A stretch of DNA of 64,000 bases from Streptacidiphilus jiangxiensis (lineage in GTDB: Bacteria; Actinomycetota; Actinomycetes; Streptomycetales; Streptomycetaceae): positions 186,001-250,000 of the forward strand of contig NZ_FOAZ01000014.1 in assembly GCF_900109465.1 (NCBI RefSeq), given 5' to 3'. This document shows positions 33,166 through 42,035 of this stretch, piece after piece (positions within the stretch are counted from its first letter, which is position 1; each line of letters begins with the position of its first letter). The position numbers and the translations under genes are program-made. The notes beneath the pieces are model-generated. The model had not been told where the DNA came from. It searched no databases and saw nothing but the letters and a program-made list of their open reading frames with translations.

Positions 33166-34695
33166 TCACCGCGCCGGGTCGCGGGAGGCCGAGCCGGCGA
33201 GGCCCAGCGCGCACACCGCGCCGAGCGCGCAGACCACGGCCGTCGCCCGGAAGATGTCGCTGTACTCGGTGTGCAACGCCAGGTGCAGCGCGTGCTGGTA
33301 GGCCGACCACGCCGGCCCGAAGCCGGCCGTGCCCGGGATCGGCATGTCGAGGTGGGCCGTCAGCGTCTGGAAGCGGTGCAGCCCCCAGGCGGACAAGGCG
33401 GCCACGCCGACCAGCATGCCGACGGTCCGGGCGATGACCGCCGCGGCCGAGGCCGTGGTGTGCTGTCCCGGGTCCGTCGAGTCCAGCACCGCTCCCGCCG
33501 TCGGCGCGATCACCAGGCCCAGGCCCAGGCCCGCGATCGCGAGGTCGGTCTGCACCAGCGGCAGTGGGCCGACGTGAGCGGTCAGCGCCGCCGGTGGCCA
33601 GGCCGCGATCAGGACGTAGCCGCCGGCCGCCACCGCCATGCCGACCCCGGCCACGACCGGGTGCCCCAGCCGGCGCCCGGCCAACCCGCCGAGGACGGCG
33701 CCCACCGGCAGAGCCGTCAGGAACCACATCAGCAGCAGCGCGCCGCCCACCGAGCTCTCCCCCAGCAGCGACTGCGCCACCAACTCCCCGTCCACCAGCG
33801 TGACCAGCAGCGCCACGCCGGCGCAGAAACTGATCGCCATCGCGGCCGCGAAGGGGCGCCGCCGGATCCGCCGGGTGTCGATCAGGCGGACCTGGCTGCG
33901 GCGCTCCCACAGCACGAAGAGCGCCAGCACGACCGCGCAGCCCAGGAGCATGGGTGGGCCCCAGCTCGGCAGCACCGACCGCTGCGGGTCCTGGTTGTCC
34001 AGGGCCGCCACCAGTAGCGCGAGTGCCACCGCCAGCAGCAGGCCGCCGACGAGGTCCGTGCGTCGGCCCCCGGCCGGTTCGCCCGACTCGGGCGAGGCCT
34101 CCGCAGGCACCGTGAACCGGGCCACCACCGCGGCCACCAGCACGAGCGGGATGTTGACCCAGAACACCCCGCGCCAGCCGATCAGCGCCGCGACCCCGGC
34201 CCCGTACAGCGGGCCCAGCACGCTCCCGAGCTCCTGTGCGGCGCCCACGGAGCCGAGCGCCACCGGCTTGGCCCGGCCGCGGAACAGACGCCCGGCCAGC
34301 GCGAGCGTGACCGGCAGCAGCCCACCCGCGGCGGCGCCCTGCACCAGCCGCCCCGCGACCAGCAGGGGCAGACTCTGCGCGCTCGCGGTCAGCGCCGAGC
34401 CGAGCGCGAAGACGACGAGGCACCACTGCAGCACTCGCCGCGGCCCGAACCGGTCCGCGGTCTGCCCGAGCAACGGCATGGCGGCGACGTAGCCCAGCAG
34501 GTACGCGGTGACGATCGCCGTGGCCCGCTCCAGGTGGTTGAGCGGGATGCCCAACTCGTCGGTGATCGGGTTCAGCAGGGTGACGATGACGTACGCGTCC
34601 AGCGACCCGAGCAGCGTGACCACGGCGGTGACGCCGAGGACGACGTACCGCCGGGCGGGCGCCGTCCCGGTGTCGACGGCGTCGACGTCCGTCAC
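33166..34695 (-). CDS. MFS transporter, DHA2-type 14-helix exporter (P55/Rv1410-like)
   Basis: A 509-residue membrane protein with about 14 hydrophobic segments. Major facilitator motif A is LGQTADRFGPRRVLQ and a motif C-like stretch is AAQELGSVLGPLYGAGVAALIGWRGVFWVN. The GTG start at 34695 overlaps the stop of the lipoprotein gene (GTGA). A DHA2-type exporter directly after an LprG-like lipoprotein mirrors the mycobacterial lprG–p55 operon, whose pair moves triacylated lipids to the outer envelope. A similar lipid role is inferred from that order. Drug export is the alternative. Confidence 0.85.
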   Translation of the reverse strand: MTDVDAVDTGTAPARRYVVLGVTAVVTLLGSLDAYVIVTLLNPITDELGIPLNHLERATAIVTAYLLGYVAAMPLLGQTADRFGPRRVLQWCLVVFALGSALTASAQSLPLLVAGRLVQGAAAGGLLPVTLALAGRLFRGRAKPVALGSVGAAQELGSVLGPLYGAGVAALIGWRGVFWVNIPLVLVAAVVARFTVPAEASPESGEPAGGRRTDLVGGLLLAVALALLVAALDNQDPQRSVLPSWGPPMLLGCAVVLALFVLWERRSQVRLIDTRRIRRRPFAAAMAISFCAGVALLVTLVDGELVAQSLLGESSVGGALLLMWFLTALPVGAVLGGLAGRRLGHPVVAGVGMAVAAGGYVLIAAWPPAALTAHVGPLPLVQTDLAIAGLGLGLVIAPTAGAVLDSTDPGQHTTASAAAVIARTVGMLVGVAALSAWGLHRFQTLTAHLDMPIPGTAGFGPAWSAYQHALHLALHTEYSDIFRATAVVCALGAVCALGLAGSASRDPAR

Positions 34696-35399
34696 GACGA
34701 CGGGGCGGTGATCGCGGCCGGCGCGTCGAAGTCGGAGAACGAGGCCGTGACCGAGCCGCTGCCCCCCGACGCCGTCCGCACCGGGAAGGAGACCTTCACG
34801 AGCTGCGACGAGGAGACCGTCAGCCACAGGTCGCCCTGCTCGCTCTGCGAGTCGCCGGGCACCAGCGTGGCCAGCACGGGCTGCGCCAGCTGTGCCTTCA
34901 CGTGGTAGACCGCCTGCCCGTCCAGCGTCTCCCGGTCCACCGTCCGGGCGGCGGTCGCCGTCTGGAGCAGCTTCACGACACCCTTGTCCGGGTCCAGGAT
35001 CGCCTCGGGGTTGTAGAGCGAGGCGGCGACCGCGAGCGGGACCTTGCTGTAGCCGCCGGTCGCGCCCTTGATGTAGGCGGTGGAGCCGATGATGACGAAG
35101 TCGATCTCCACCAGCGTGCCGCTCTCCGAAACGGACGCCTGCCCCTGCGCGTTCCCGGCCCGGGTCAGCTGCCCGGTGGCGCTGCGCAGGGCCAGACCCG
35201 CGATCTGGCCGCCGGCGTCGATCGAGAACCGCAACGACCGCACCGCGGTCATCGCCGTCGCACCGCTGCTCAGCAGCTGCGCGGCCGCCGGAAGGTTGGT
35301 GGTCTCCGTGGCGCCGCCACCGCCGCCCCCGCTGGAGCAGGCGGCGAGCGGGAGCGCGAGGACGACCACGACGGCCGCGAGGATCCTGGGGGTTCGCAT
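34692..35399 (-). CDS. LprG/LppX-type lipoprotein
   Basis: A 235-residue lipoprotein with lipobox LPLAAC (Cys at 21) and a Gly-rich linker (SSGGGGGG). The mature domain (MTAVRSLRFSIDAGGQIAGLALRSATGQLT, VEIDFVIIGSTAYIKGATGGYSKVPLAVAASLYNPEAILDPDKGVVKLL, LDGQAVYHVKA) matches LppX/LprAFG proteins, which hold lipids in a hydrophobic cavity. It is the first gene of a two-gene unit with the MFS exporter. The ATG at 35399 faces a divergent 200-bp region containing two palindromes. Confidence 0.88.
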   Translation of the reverse strand: MRTPRILAAVVVVLALPLAACSSGGGGGGATETTNLPAAAQLLSSGATAMTAVRSLRFSIDAGGQIAGLALRSATGQLTRAGNAQGQASVSESGTLVEIDFVIIGSTAYIKGATGGYSKVPLAVAASLYNPEAILDPDKGVVKLLQTATAARTVDRETLDGQAVYHVKAQLAQPVLATLVPGDSQSEQGDLWLTVSSSQLVKVSFPVRTASGGSGSVTASFSDFDAPAAITAPSS

Positions 35400-35546
35400 A
35401 GTCGGATGCTAGAGGTGACCCGAGGTCAGCGGCAGTGGTTCCACGGCACAACGGGCCACCGACCGACGATGCATCACCTGCCATGCCGAACGGTTGCCCG
35501 GCCGACGCGGGAGCGGCACGGCGACGTCGCAGGGCGCACGCGGTGT

Positions 35547-35603
35547 GTCGGATCCGACCTGACCGCCGCGCGCACGCGCAAGCCGGTCTGAGTACGTGTA
35601 CTC
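35547..35603. promoter_or_regulatory. two palindromes in the lprG-like / membrane-protein intergenic region
   Basis: GTCGGATCCGAC (35547-35558) is a perfect 12-bp palindrome and GAGTAC-GT-GTACTC (35590-35603) is an inverted repeat ending directly before an ATG. They lie between divergent genes, so one or both may be regulator sites. No regulator gene is adjacent, so the binder is unknown. Confidence 0.35.
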
Positions 35604-35639
35604 ATGTCCGGCAGGCCCGAACCCGTCACACTCTGCGGC

Positions 35640-38276
35640 ATGACCGGCTTCTCACCTCCCTGTCCCGACTGCGGCGCGCCCCTGGTGCGGGGTGGACGGA
35701 CCCGCTGCGCGCAGTGCGGACTGCCCCTGGTCGGCCCGGACGCGGCAGCGCTCTGGCAGGTCACGGTGGCGCTCCAGGCGCTCGACCACCAACGGTCGAC
35801 GTTGGTGGGGCAGCGGGAATGGCTGCTGGGGCAGTTGCGGGCCCGGCGGGATGCCCCGGACACCCCGTCGGCCGACGCGCCGGGACCGGCCGTGCCGGGG
35901 CCGGGCTTCCAGCCCGGCCCCACATGGGCCGCGCCGGTGCGGGAGGTGTCCGGGCGGTCCGCACAGGCCGTGCTCCTGGTGCTGGGCGGGCTGTTGGTCA
36001 GCCTCGCTGCGCTGGTGTTCACGGTCGTGAGCTGGGGTGCCATGAGCCTCGCCGCGCGGACCGCGATTCTGCTCGGACTGACCGCCTGCGCACTGAGCCT
36101 CCCGGTGGTGCTACGACGGAGGCAGATGTCGGCCACCGCCGAGGCGTCCGCCGCCGTCGGGTGGGGGCTGGTTCTGCTGGACTTTCTCGGCGCCCGGGCA
36201 GCCGGGCTGGGCGGTCTGCGCACGGTGAACGCCTTCGGCTACTGGGCCGCGGCCGTCGCCCTGGTCAGCGTGCTGGCCATGGCGCACGGCTGGGTGCTGC
36301 GGCTGAGGTTCCCGCTCGCGGCGGGCTTCCTGCTGACCCGGCTGCCTGCGCTGTTGTTCGTCGCGGCGAGCGGTTCGGAGCGCATCGCCGCGTACGCCGC
36401 CGCGCTCGTCAGCGCGACAGTATGCGACAGCGCGCTGCTGTGGAGGGCGCACGCGCACGGCGCGACGTCGCCCGGCAAGGAGACGCGGGAGCGGTTCGGC
36501 GGACCGGCGGTGTACCAGGCGGCGGCCGCGTTCGCCGTGGCCTGGGCGGTGATCGGCGGGGCCGTCTCCGCGGGCGCGTCGCTCAAGGCGGAGCATCTTG
36601 CCGACGCGACCTGGGCTGCCGTGCCGCTCGGGGTGCTCGGACTCCTCGGCGTGCTCGTGGCGCGGCGGTATCCGGGCGTGCCGCTGTTCGGTCGTCAGGT
36701 GGCCGCGGGAGGAGCGGCCGCAGCACTGCTGTCGGCGGCGGGCGGCTTCCTGCACGTGGTCCTCCCCGCGCCCGCGTGGACTCCGGTGGCCTACGCCGTG
36801 CCGGCGGCCGCTCTTGCTGTGGCGGCGGCCGCCGTTCTGCGCTCGCGTCAGGCCGCCGGTCCGGACCCGCTCGCCGTGGGGGCGGGCTGCTCGGGCGGCG
36901 CGGTGCTGCTGCTCGGTTCGCTGGTCGTGGTTCCGGAGATCCTGCGCGCGGCTCTCGAGCCGATGGGGCAGCTCCCGGCAACCTGGGCGGACGGCTCGGC
37001 GACCGCCTGGGACTGGCACGTCGCCGCCTCCGCTCTGACCGGTCTCGGACTGCTCGCCCTCGTCCTCGGCATCGGTGCGGTGATCGGCGTCCCCGGAGTG
37101 TCGCGCACCGTCCTGGAGGTGTCGGCCGTGGCGGTGGGGGTCCCCGTGCTCGCGCTGCTGCCGGTAGGCGTCGGGCTCCCGTACGCGGTGGCCGTCGCGA
37201 TGGCGTTGGTGATCGCCGTCGTCGCCGCAGGGGCAGCCCTGCTGAACCCGTCGCGCGCGTCCCGGCTGCCGATCCCTTCCCGTCCGGCCCAGCTGACGGC
37301 GTCGCTCCTCGCCACCGGGATCGCCCTGCTGTGGGCCTCGGCCGACCGTGCCGCGAGCATCGCCGTCCTGGCGGTCTGCGCCCTCCTCGGCGCCGCCCTC
37401 GCCTGGCGCCGGAGCGCCGTCGCGCCCGTCGCGGCCGCCTGCACGGTGCTCGCGCTCGGCGCGGAGGCCGCGGCTGTCGCCACCACGGTCGGTCTCACGC
37501 TCCCGGGGACGGCGCTCGCCGTGCTCGGCGTCGGCATCGCGTCGGCGCCGGCCGCAGCCGGCATCGCCCGGGCGGCCCGGACCGCATCGGGCGGGCCCGA
37601 GGCGACGACCGGTCTCGCGCTCACCGCCGGCGCAGTCGAGGGCACCGGGTACGGCCTGGTCGCCCTCGCCCTGATGTTGGACATGCGTCACCCGGGCAGT
37701 CTGGCCTTCGCGCTGGCGGTCTCCGGGGTGGCCGCCCTCGGCGTCGCGCTGCGGACCGATCGCCGTCGGACGGCAGCGATCACGTCGTCCTGCCTGTTCA
37801 TCGTGGCCTCGTGGATCCGGCTGACGCTCTGGGGCGTGCACACCCCGGAGGCCTACACCGTGAGCGTCGCCGCCGTCGCGCTGACGATCGGTCATCTCCA
37901 CCACCGCCGCGACGCATCCACTCCGTCGACGGTGACCTACGGCCCCGGCCTCTCGCTCGCGCTGCTGCCGAGCCTGCTGACGCTGTGGACGGACGGACAC
38001 TGGGTGCGTCCGCTGCTGCTCGGGCTCGCCGCGCTGCTCGCCGTCGTACTGGGCGTGCGGTTCCGACTGCGCGCGCCACTGCTGCTCGGCGGAGCCGTGC
38101 TCCTCCTGACCGGCGCCCACGAGTTGGCGCCGACCGTGCTCCAGGTCCTGGGCCTGCTCCCACGCTGGGTCCCGCTGGCGGCCGCCGGCCTGCTCCTGCT
38201 CCTGCTCGGCGCCCGCTACGAGCAACGCCTGCGCGACGCCCGCCGACTGCGGGCCGGCCTTCGCCGGTTCCAGTGA
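35640..38276 (+). CDS. large SCO7613-like multi-pass membrane protein with N-terminal zinc ribbon
   Basis: About 878 residues. The N-terminus has two CxxC knuckles (CPDCGAPL, CAQCGLPL) forming a zinc ribbon, then a short helical linker (ALDHQRSTLVGQREWLLGQL). After that come about 20 or more hydrophobic segments rich in Ala, Leu and Val (from about residue 110), ending in a short basic tail. It resembles actinobacterial membrane proteins carrying the SCO7613 C-terminal domain. Their function is unknown. ATG 35640 is preferred because it puts the zinc ribbon at the start; ATG 35604 is possible. Neither has a clear ribosome site, so leaderless translation is possible. Confidence 0.75.
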   Translation: MTGFSPPCPDCGAPLVRGGRTRCAQCGLPLVGPDAAALWQVTVALQALDHQRSTLVGQREWLLGQLRARRDAPDTPSADAPGPAVPGPGFQPGPTWAAPVREVSGRSAQAVLLVLGGLLVSLAALVFTVVSWGAMSLAARTAILLGLTACALSLPVVLRRRQMSATAEASAAVGWGLVLLDFLGARAAGLGGLRTVNAFGYWAAAVALVSVLAMAHGWVLRLRFPLAAGFLLTRLPALLFVAASGSERIAAYAAALVSATVCDSALLWRAHAHGATSPGKETRERFGGPAVYQAAAAFAVAWAVIGGAVSAGASLKAEHLADATWAAVPLGVLGLLGVLVARRYPGVPLFGRQVAAGGAAAALLSAAGGFLHVVLPAPAWTPVAYAVPAAALAVAAAAVLRSRQAAGPDPLAVGAGCSGGAVLLLGSLVVVPEILRAALEPMGQLPATWADGSATAWDWHVAASALTGLGLLALVLGIGAVIGVPGVSRTVLEVSAVAVGVPVLALLPVGVGLPYAVAVAMALVIAVVAAGAALLNPSRASRLPIPSRPAQLTASLLATGIALLWASADRAASIAVLAVCALLGAALAWRRSAVAPVAAACTVLALGAEAAAVATTVGLTLPGTALAVLGVGIASAPAAAGIARAARTASGGPEATTGLALTAGAVEGTGYGLVALALMLDMRHPGSLAFALAVSGVAALGVALRTDRRRTAAITSSCLFIVASWIRLTLWGVHTPEAYTVSVAAVALTIGHLHHRRDASTPSTVTYGPGLSLALLPSLLTLWTDGHWVRPLLLGLAALLAVVLGVRFRLRAPLLLGGAVLLLTGAHELAPTVLQVLGLLPRWVPLAAAGLLLLLLGARYEQRLRDARRLRAGLRRFQ

Positions 38277-38392
38277 CGACAGCGGCCTGCCACGCGCGGC
38301 CTGGGCGTGGAACCGAAGCGGGCGTGCCAGGGCCCGGGCGAACGATCGGCGTCGACGCGCTCGGCCCGACTCGTGAATCGTAGGATCCCCCC

Positions 38393-39331
38393 ATGCTCAG
38401 TACTCGTCGGCTCGGCCTGCTCAAGGATCTCGCCCAGACCGGGACGATCGCCGGAGCCGCTCAGCTGGCAGGCTGTACACCCTCGGCCGCCTCGCAGCAA
38501 CTCGCTGCCCTGGAGCAGGAGTTGGGGGTCGCGCTGCTGGAGCGGTCCAGCCGGAGCGTTCGCCTCACGGAAGCGGGCCGGGTGCTGGTCGAGCATGCGC
38601 ATCGTGTCTTCACCGAGCTCGATGCCGCCGAGGCCGCGGCACGGGCCGTGTCGGGGCTACGCGGCGGGAGGATCCGCGTCGCGGCGTTCAACAGCGTGGC
38701 CACCGGCCTGGTCGTTCCTGCCCTGATGGCCTTCCGGCAGCGCCACAGGGACGTACGCATGACGTTCACGGAGGCGGAGCCCGAGCTGTCGATGCCGGCC
38801 GTCGCCAACGGTGATCTGGACCTGGCGGTCACCCACGAGTACGGGCGCCTGCCGCAGCCCGATCTGCGGGGCCTGCGGCAGGTGCTCCTGCACCGCGATG
38901 AACTGCTGCTGGCCGTTCCCCCGCACCTCCAGCGCGCCGGACAGACCAGCGCGAGCCTGCGGGACTACGCGGAGGCGACCTGGTTGTCCGCATTGCCCAG
39001 CTCCGGTTTCCAAGCCGCGACGGAACTGCTCTGTCGCGCGGAGGGCTTCGAGCCGGACATCGCGTTCCGCTCGGACCAGTACGACCTTCTGCTGCTGATG
39101 GTGGCAGCGGACTTCGGTGTCGCCCTCGTTCCCGCTCTGGCCGCCGAACCTCGCCGCGGTGTGACCTACCTTCACGTGTCCCGGCCCACCGGCCTCACCC
39201 ACGACATCCACGTGACGACCCGCGAAGCCGACACCTCACCGGCGGTCGAGGCCCTCACCGCGCTGCTCGTTCAGCGCGGGGTCGGCGGCACCCGTCGACC
39301 GGGTGACCGCCCCGGCGGCAGCCGAGGCTGA
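38393..39331 (+). CDS. LysR-family transcriptional regulator
   Basis: A 312-residue regulator with an N-terminal winged HTH (about 5-62: LGLLKDLAQTGTIAGAAQLAGCTPSAASQQLAALEQELGVALLER) and a LysR substrate-binding domain (about 92-295; GGRIRVAAFNSVATGLVVPAL, DLDLAVTHEYGRLPQPDL, VAADFGVALVPALAA). It is convergent with the agmatinase-type gene 53 bp away. A role in amine or amino-acid metabolism is plausible but not shown. Confidence 0.92.
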   Translation: MLSTRRLGLLKDLAQTGTIAGAAQLAGCTPSAASQQLAALEQELGVALLERSSRSVRLTEAGRVLVEHAHRVFTELDAAEAAARAVSGLRGGRIRVAAFNSVATGLVVPALMAFRQRHRDVRMTFTEAEPELSMPAVANGDLDLAVTHEYGRLPQPDLRGLRQVLLHRDELLLAVPPHLQRAGQTSASLRDYAEATWLSALPSSGFQAATELLCRAEGFEPDIAFRSDQYDLLLLMVAADFGVALVPALAAEPRRGVTYLHVSRPTGLTHDIHVTTREADTSPAVEALTALLVQRGVGGTRRPGDRPGGSRG

Positions 39332-39384
39332 CACGCGATCGGCGCGCTCGTACCGGTCCGAGGCCGTGCCCGGAGCATGGGCGT

Positions 39385-40368
39385 CTACCGTTCTGCGGCC
39401 TTGGCCTTGATGGCCGACCCGTCCTCGCCGAGAGCGATCAGGGAGATCAGCTCCCACGCGGTGTGTGCCGCAGCGAGCCCGGTGACGTCGGCGTGGTCGT
39501 AGGCCGGCGCAACCTCGACGATGTCGCATCCGACGATGTCGAGCCCCGCCAGTCCCCGCAGCGTGGCCAGCAGTTCGCGGGTCGTCAGGCCACCGACCTC
39601 AGGGGTCCCGGTGGCCGGTGCGTGGGCCGGATCCAGGACGTCGATGTCCACGGACACGTAGACGGGCCCGGCTCCCAGCCGCCGACGGATCTGGGCGACG
39701 ACGTCGCCGATCGACCGGTCCTGGAAGTCCTGGGCATCGATCCTCTCGAATCCGGCCTTCCGGTCGTCCACGAGTTCGGTCGCGTCGTAGACACCACCGC
39801 GGGTTCCGACGTGCTGGCAGTGGTTCAGATCGATGATCCCTTCCTCGGCTGCGCGCCTGAAGGGCGATCCGTGCCATACGCTCGCGCCGTGGCACGTGTC
39901 CCACGTGTCCAGGTGAGCGTCGAAGTGCAGGACGGCGAGCGGGCCGTGGGCCGCCGCCGCGGCCCGCATGAGGGGCAGGGCGACCGTGTGATCGCCTCCG
40001 AGCGCGACGACACGGGTCCCCTGCTCGACCAGGCTCCGCGCGGCCCTCTCGATCGCCGCGACCGCGCGCTCCATGTCATACGGGCCGACCGCGACATCGC
40101 CCGCGTCGGCGACCTGCTGGCGGCCGAACGGGTAGACGTCCAGGAACTGGTGGTACGGATGCAGCTGCCGCGAGTTCTCACGGATGTGCGCGGGCCCGAA
40201 CCGGGCCCCGGGGCGGAAGCTCGTCCCGCTGTCGAAGGGAACGCCCAGGACGGCCACGTCGGCGCGGGTCACGTCCTCGAGGCGTGGCAACAGCGCGTAG
40301 GTCGCGATGCCTCCGTAGCGAGGCATCTCGGAGTCGTCGCGCTGTCCGATCGGTGTGGGGGTTCCCAT
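39385..40368 (-). CDS. agmatinase / guanidinobutyrase-type ureohydrolase
   Basis: A 327-residue binuclear manganese enzyme of the arginase superfamily. All metal ligands are present: GGDHTV (H127), HFDAHLD (D150, H152, D154) and SVDIDVLDPAHAPATGTPEVGG (D241, D243; E257 follows). The family splits urea off guanidino compounds. The His-rich loop DTCHGASVWHGSPF resembles agmatinases and guanidinobutyrases rather than arginases. It is the last gene of a minus-strand group with a decarboxylase, M20 hydrolase and MFS transporter. The 215-bp upstream gap carries an inverted repeat and probably its own promoter. Confidence 0.9.
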   Translation of the reverse strand: MGTPTPIGQRDDSEMPRYGGIATYALLPRLEDVTRADVAVLGVPFDSGTSFRPGARFGPAHIRENSRQLHPYHQFLDVYPFGRQQVADAGDVAVGPYDMERAVAAIERAARSLVEQGTRVVALGGDHTVALPLMRAAAAAHGPLAVLHFDAHLDTWDTCHGASVWHGSPFRRAAEEGIIDLNHCQHVGTRGGVYDATELVDDRKAGFERIDAQDFQDRSIGDVVAQIRRRLGAGPVYVSVDIDVLDPAHAPATGTPEVGGLTTRELLATLRGLAGLDIVGCDIVEVAPAYDHADVTGLAAAHTAWELISLIALGEDGSAIKAKAAER

Positions 40369-40442
40369 GGGGTGATGCTCCGTTCGTTGCCGTCCGAGGT
40401 TGCTCTGGTGGCAGGCCGACGCCGCCTGCCCGAACAGCCTGA

Positions 40443-40485
40443 CTCAGCAGCAACCAGCAGAAAAGACTGTGCTTCTACTGCTGAG
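40443..40485. promoter_or_regulatory. inverted repeat CTCAGCAG...CTGCTGAG upstream of the agmatinase-type gene
   Basis: Eight-base arms (40443-40450 and 40478-40485) flank a locally AT-rich centre. The repeat lies about 75-115 bp before the agmatinase start in an otherwise featureless gap. It could be a regulator site or the leader hairpin of a separate transcript. Confidence 0.3.
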
Positions 40486-40546
40486 CTGAAGTTCTTCTTA
40501 TGCTCAGGCGCCGGCCCGGCCGCGGACCGGTCGCTGCGGCGGCCGG

Positions 40547-40570
40547 GCGGGCGCGGCAGTCGTACTCCGC
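40547..40570. repeat. 24-bp direct repeat, copy 1 (second copy at 42507-42530)
   Basis: Twenty-four bases beginning GCGGGCGCGGCAGTCGTACT occur identically at 42507-42530 inside the M20 gene, where on the minus strand they encode AEYDCRAR. This copy lies just beyond the decarboxylase stop and would also read EYDCRAR on the same strand. It looks like a remnant of a partial duplication. Confidence 0.7.
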
Positions 40571-40583
40571 CGCGGCGTACCGC

Positions 40584-41942
40584 TCAGCCGCGGGGCTCGG
40601 CCATCGTGGCCAGGATCTCGTGCACCGCACCGAGAGTGATGTCCGGGTGCAGGAAGGCCAGGCGGGCCACCGTCTCACCTTCCCAGACGGTCGGTGTGAC
40701 GAAGGCGATCTGCCGTTCGAGCAGCTCCTTCGACCAGGCGTAGTAGTCGTCGTGGCTCCAGCCGGTGCGACGCAGCAGGACGACGGAGAGATCCGGTTCG
40801 CGCAGCAGCTCAAGATGCTCGGCGGCGCGGACCAGCTCGGCCGCCTGCAGGGCGGTACGGCGGGTGGCGTCGACGGCGTCGCGGTAGGCGTCGGTGCCGT
40901 TGACCGCGAGGGAGAACCACAGTGGCAGGCCGCGGGGGCGGCGGGTGAGGTGGTAGGCGTAGTCGCTGGGGTTCCACTCCTGAGGCGCCTCGGTGTGGAG
41001 GCAGTCCAGGTAGCCGGCGTCCTGCGTGTGGACGGCGGCGGCCAGGGCCGGGTTGCGGTAGAGCAGCGCGCCGCAGTCGAAGGGCGTGTACATCCACTTG
41101 TGAGGGTCCATCACCACCGAGTCGGCCTGCTCGATGCCTGCGAACTTGGAGCGCAGCTCCGCGGAGAAGAGCGCGCCTCCGCCGTACGCCGCGTCGACGT
41201 GGAACCACAGGCCCTGCTCGCGCGCCACCTCGGCGATGCCGGAGAGGTCGTCGATGATGCCGGCGTTGGTGGTGCCCGCGGTGGCGACGACGGCGACGAC
41301 CGTCTCCGGATGCGGGTCTGCGGCGAGTGCCGCGCGGAGGGCGTCCGCGGTGAGGCGGTGGTCCTCCACCGGCACGACAAGCGCCTCGACGCCGATGATC
41401 CGCAGGGTGCTGCTGATGGACGAATGGGCCTGGGAGCTGACCGCGATCCGCGGGTTGGCGATCCGGTCGCCGGACGCGGTGCGGGCGGTGTCGCGGGCGA
41501 CGACGAGGCCGGAGAGGTTTCCCGCCGAGCCGCCGCTGACGAAGCAGCCGCCGGCCTGTCCGGGCATGCCCGCCAGGTCGGCGAGCAGCCGCAGCACCTG
41601 GTTCTCCGCGGCGACGGCACCGGACGCCTCCAGCCAGGACACGCCGTGCAGCGAGGAGGCGGCCAGCACCATGTCGAACAGCGCCGCGGCCTTGGTGGGT
41701 GCTCCGGGGATGAACGAGAGGAAGCGGGGGCTGTCGCAGGAGATCACGGTCGGTTCGATGTGGTCGGCATACAGGCGGATCACCTGGTCGGCAGCGGAAG
41801 GACGGGCCCCTATGGCCTCCTTGAGGGCAGCGTCCAGTTCGACGGGGTCGCCGGGCCCGCCCAGCGGAACCGGGTCCAGCGCCAGCCGGTGCTGGACGTG
41901 GCCGATGACGACCTGGGCGAGGGCTGCGTCGTAGGTGTGCAA
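40584..41942 (-). CDS. group II PLP-dependent decarboxylase (aspartate aminotransferase fold)
   Basis: A 452-residue enzyme related to L-2,4-diaminobutyrate, glutamate and aromatic amino-acid decarboxylases: GGCFVSGGSAGNLSGLVVARD, ATAGTTNAGIIDDL, WFHVDAAYGGGALFS and VVMDPHKWMYTPFDCGALL, where K282 should bind PLP. The predicted start is TTG (41940-41942) with a good GGAG eight bases upstream, which is unusual. Decarboxylation of an amino acid to an amine would fit the ureohydrolase and amidohydrolase neighbours. The amino acid used is not evident. Confidence 0.88.
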   Translation of the reverse strand: MHTYDAALAQVVIGHVQHRLALDPVPLGGPGDPVELDAALKEAIGARPSAADQVIRLYADHIEPTVISCDSPRFLSFIPGAPTKAAALFDMVLAASSLHGVSWLEASGAVAAENQVLRLLADLAGMPGQAGGCFVSGGSAGNLSGLVVARDTARTASGDRIANPRIAVSSQAHSSISSTLRIIGVEALVVPVEDHRLTADALRAALAADPHPETVVAVVATAGTTNAGIIDDLSGIAEVAREQGLWFHVDAAYGGGALFSAELRSKFAGIEQADSVVMDPHKWMYTPFDCGALLYRNPALAAAVHTQDAGYLDCLHTEAPQEWNPSDYAYHLTRRPRGLPLWFSLAVNGTDAYRDAVDATRRTALQAAELVRAAEHLELLREPDLSVVLLRRTGWSHDDYYAWSKELLERQIAFVTPTVWEGETVARLAFLHPDITLGAVHEILATMAEPRG

Positions 41943-42035
41943 GGCGAACTCCGGAATCGGCAGACGGGACGTGGGCAGGACGGCACTGCGGGGGCGGCCG
42001 CCCCGGGAAAGGAGAGCCGCCGCCCCGACCCCCGT

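Noticed and set aside
33938-38276. A biosynthetic gene cluster around the MFS exporters
   Set aside because: No synthase, synthetase, terpene cyclase or RiPP enzyme is present; exporters and regulators alone do not support one.
40369-40583. Guanidine riboswitch before the agmatinase-type gene
   Set aside because: The conserved guanidine-I core motifs are not present; only an inverted repeat is visible.
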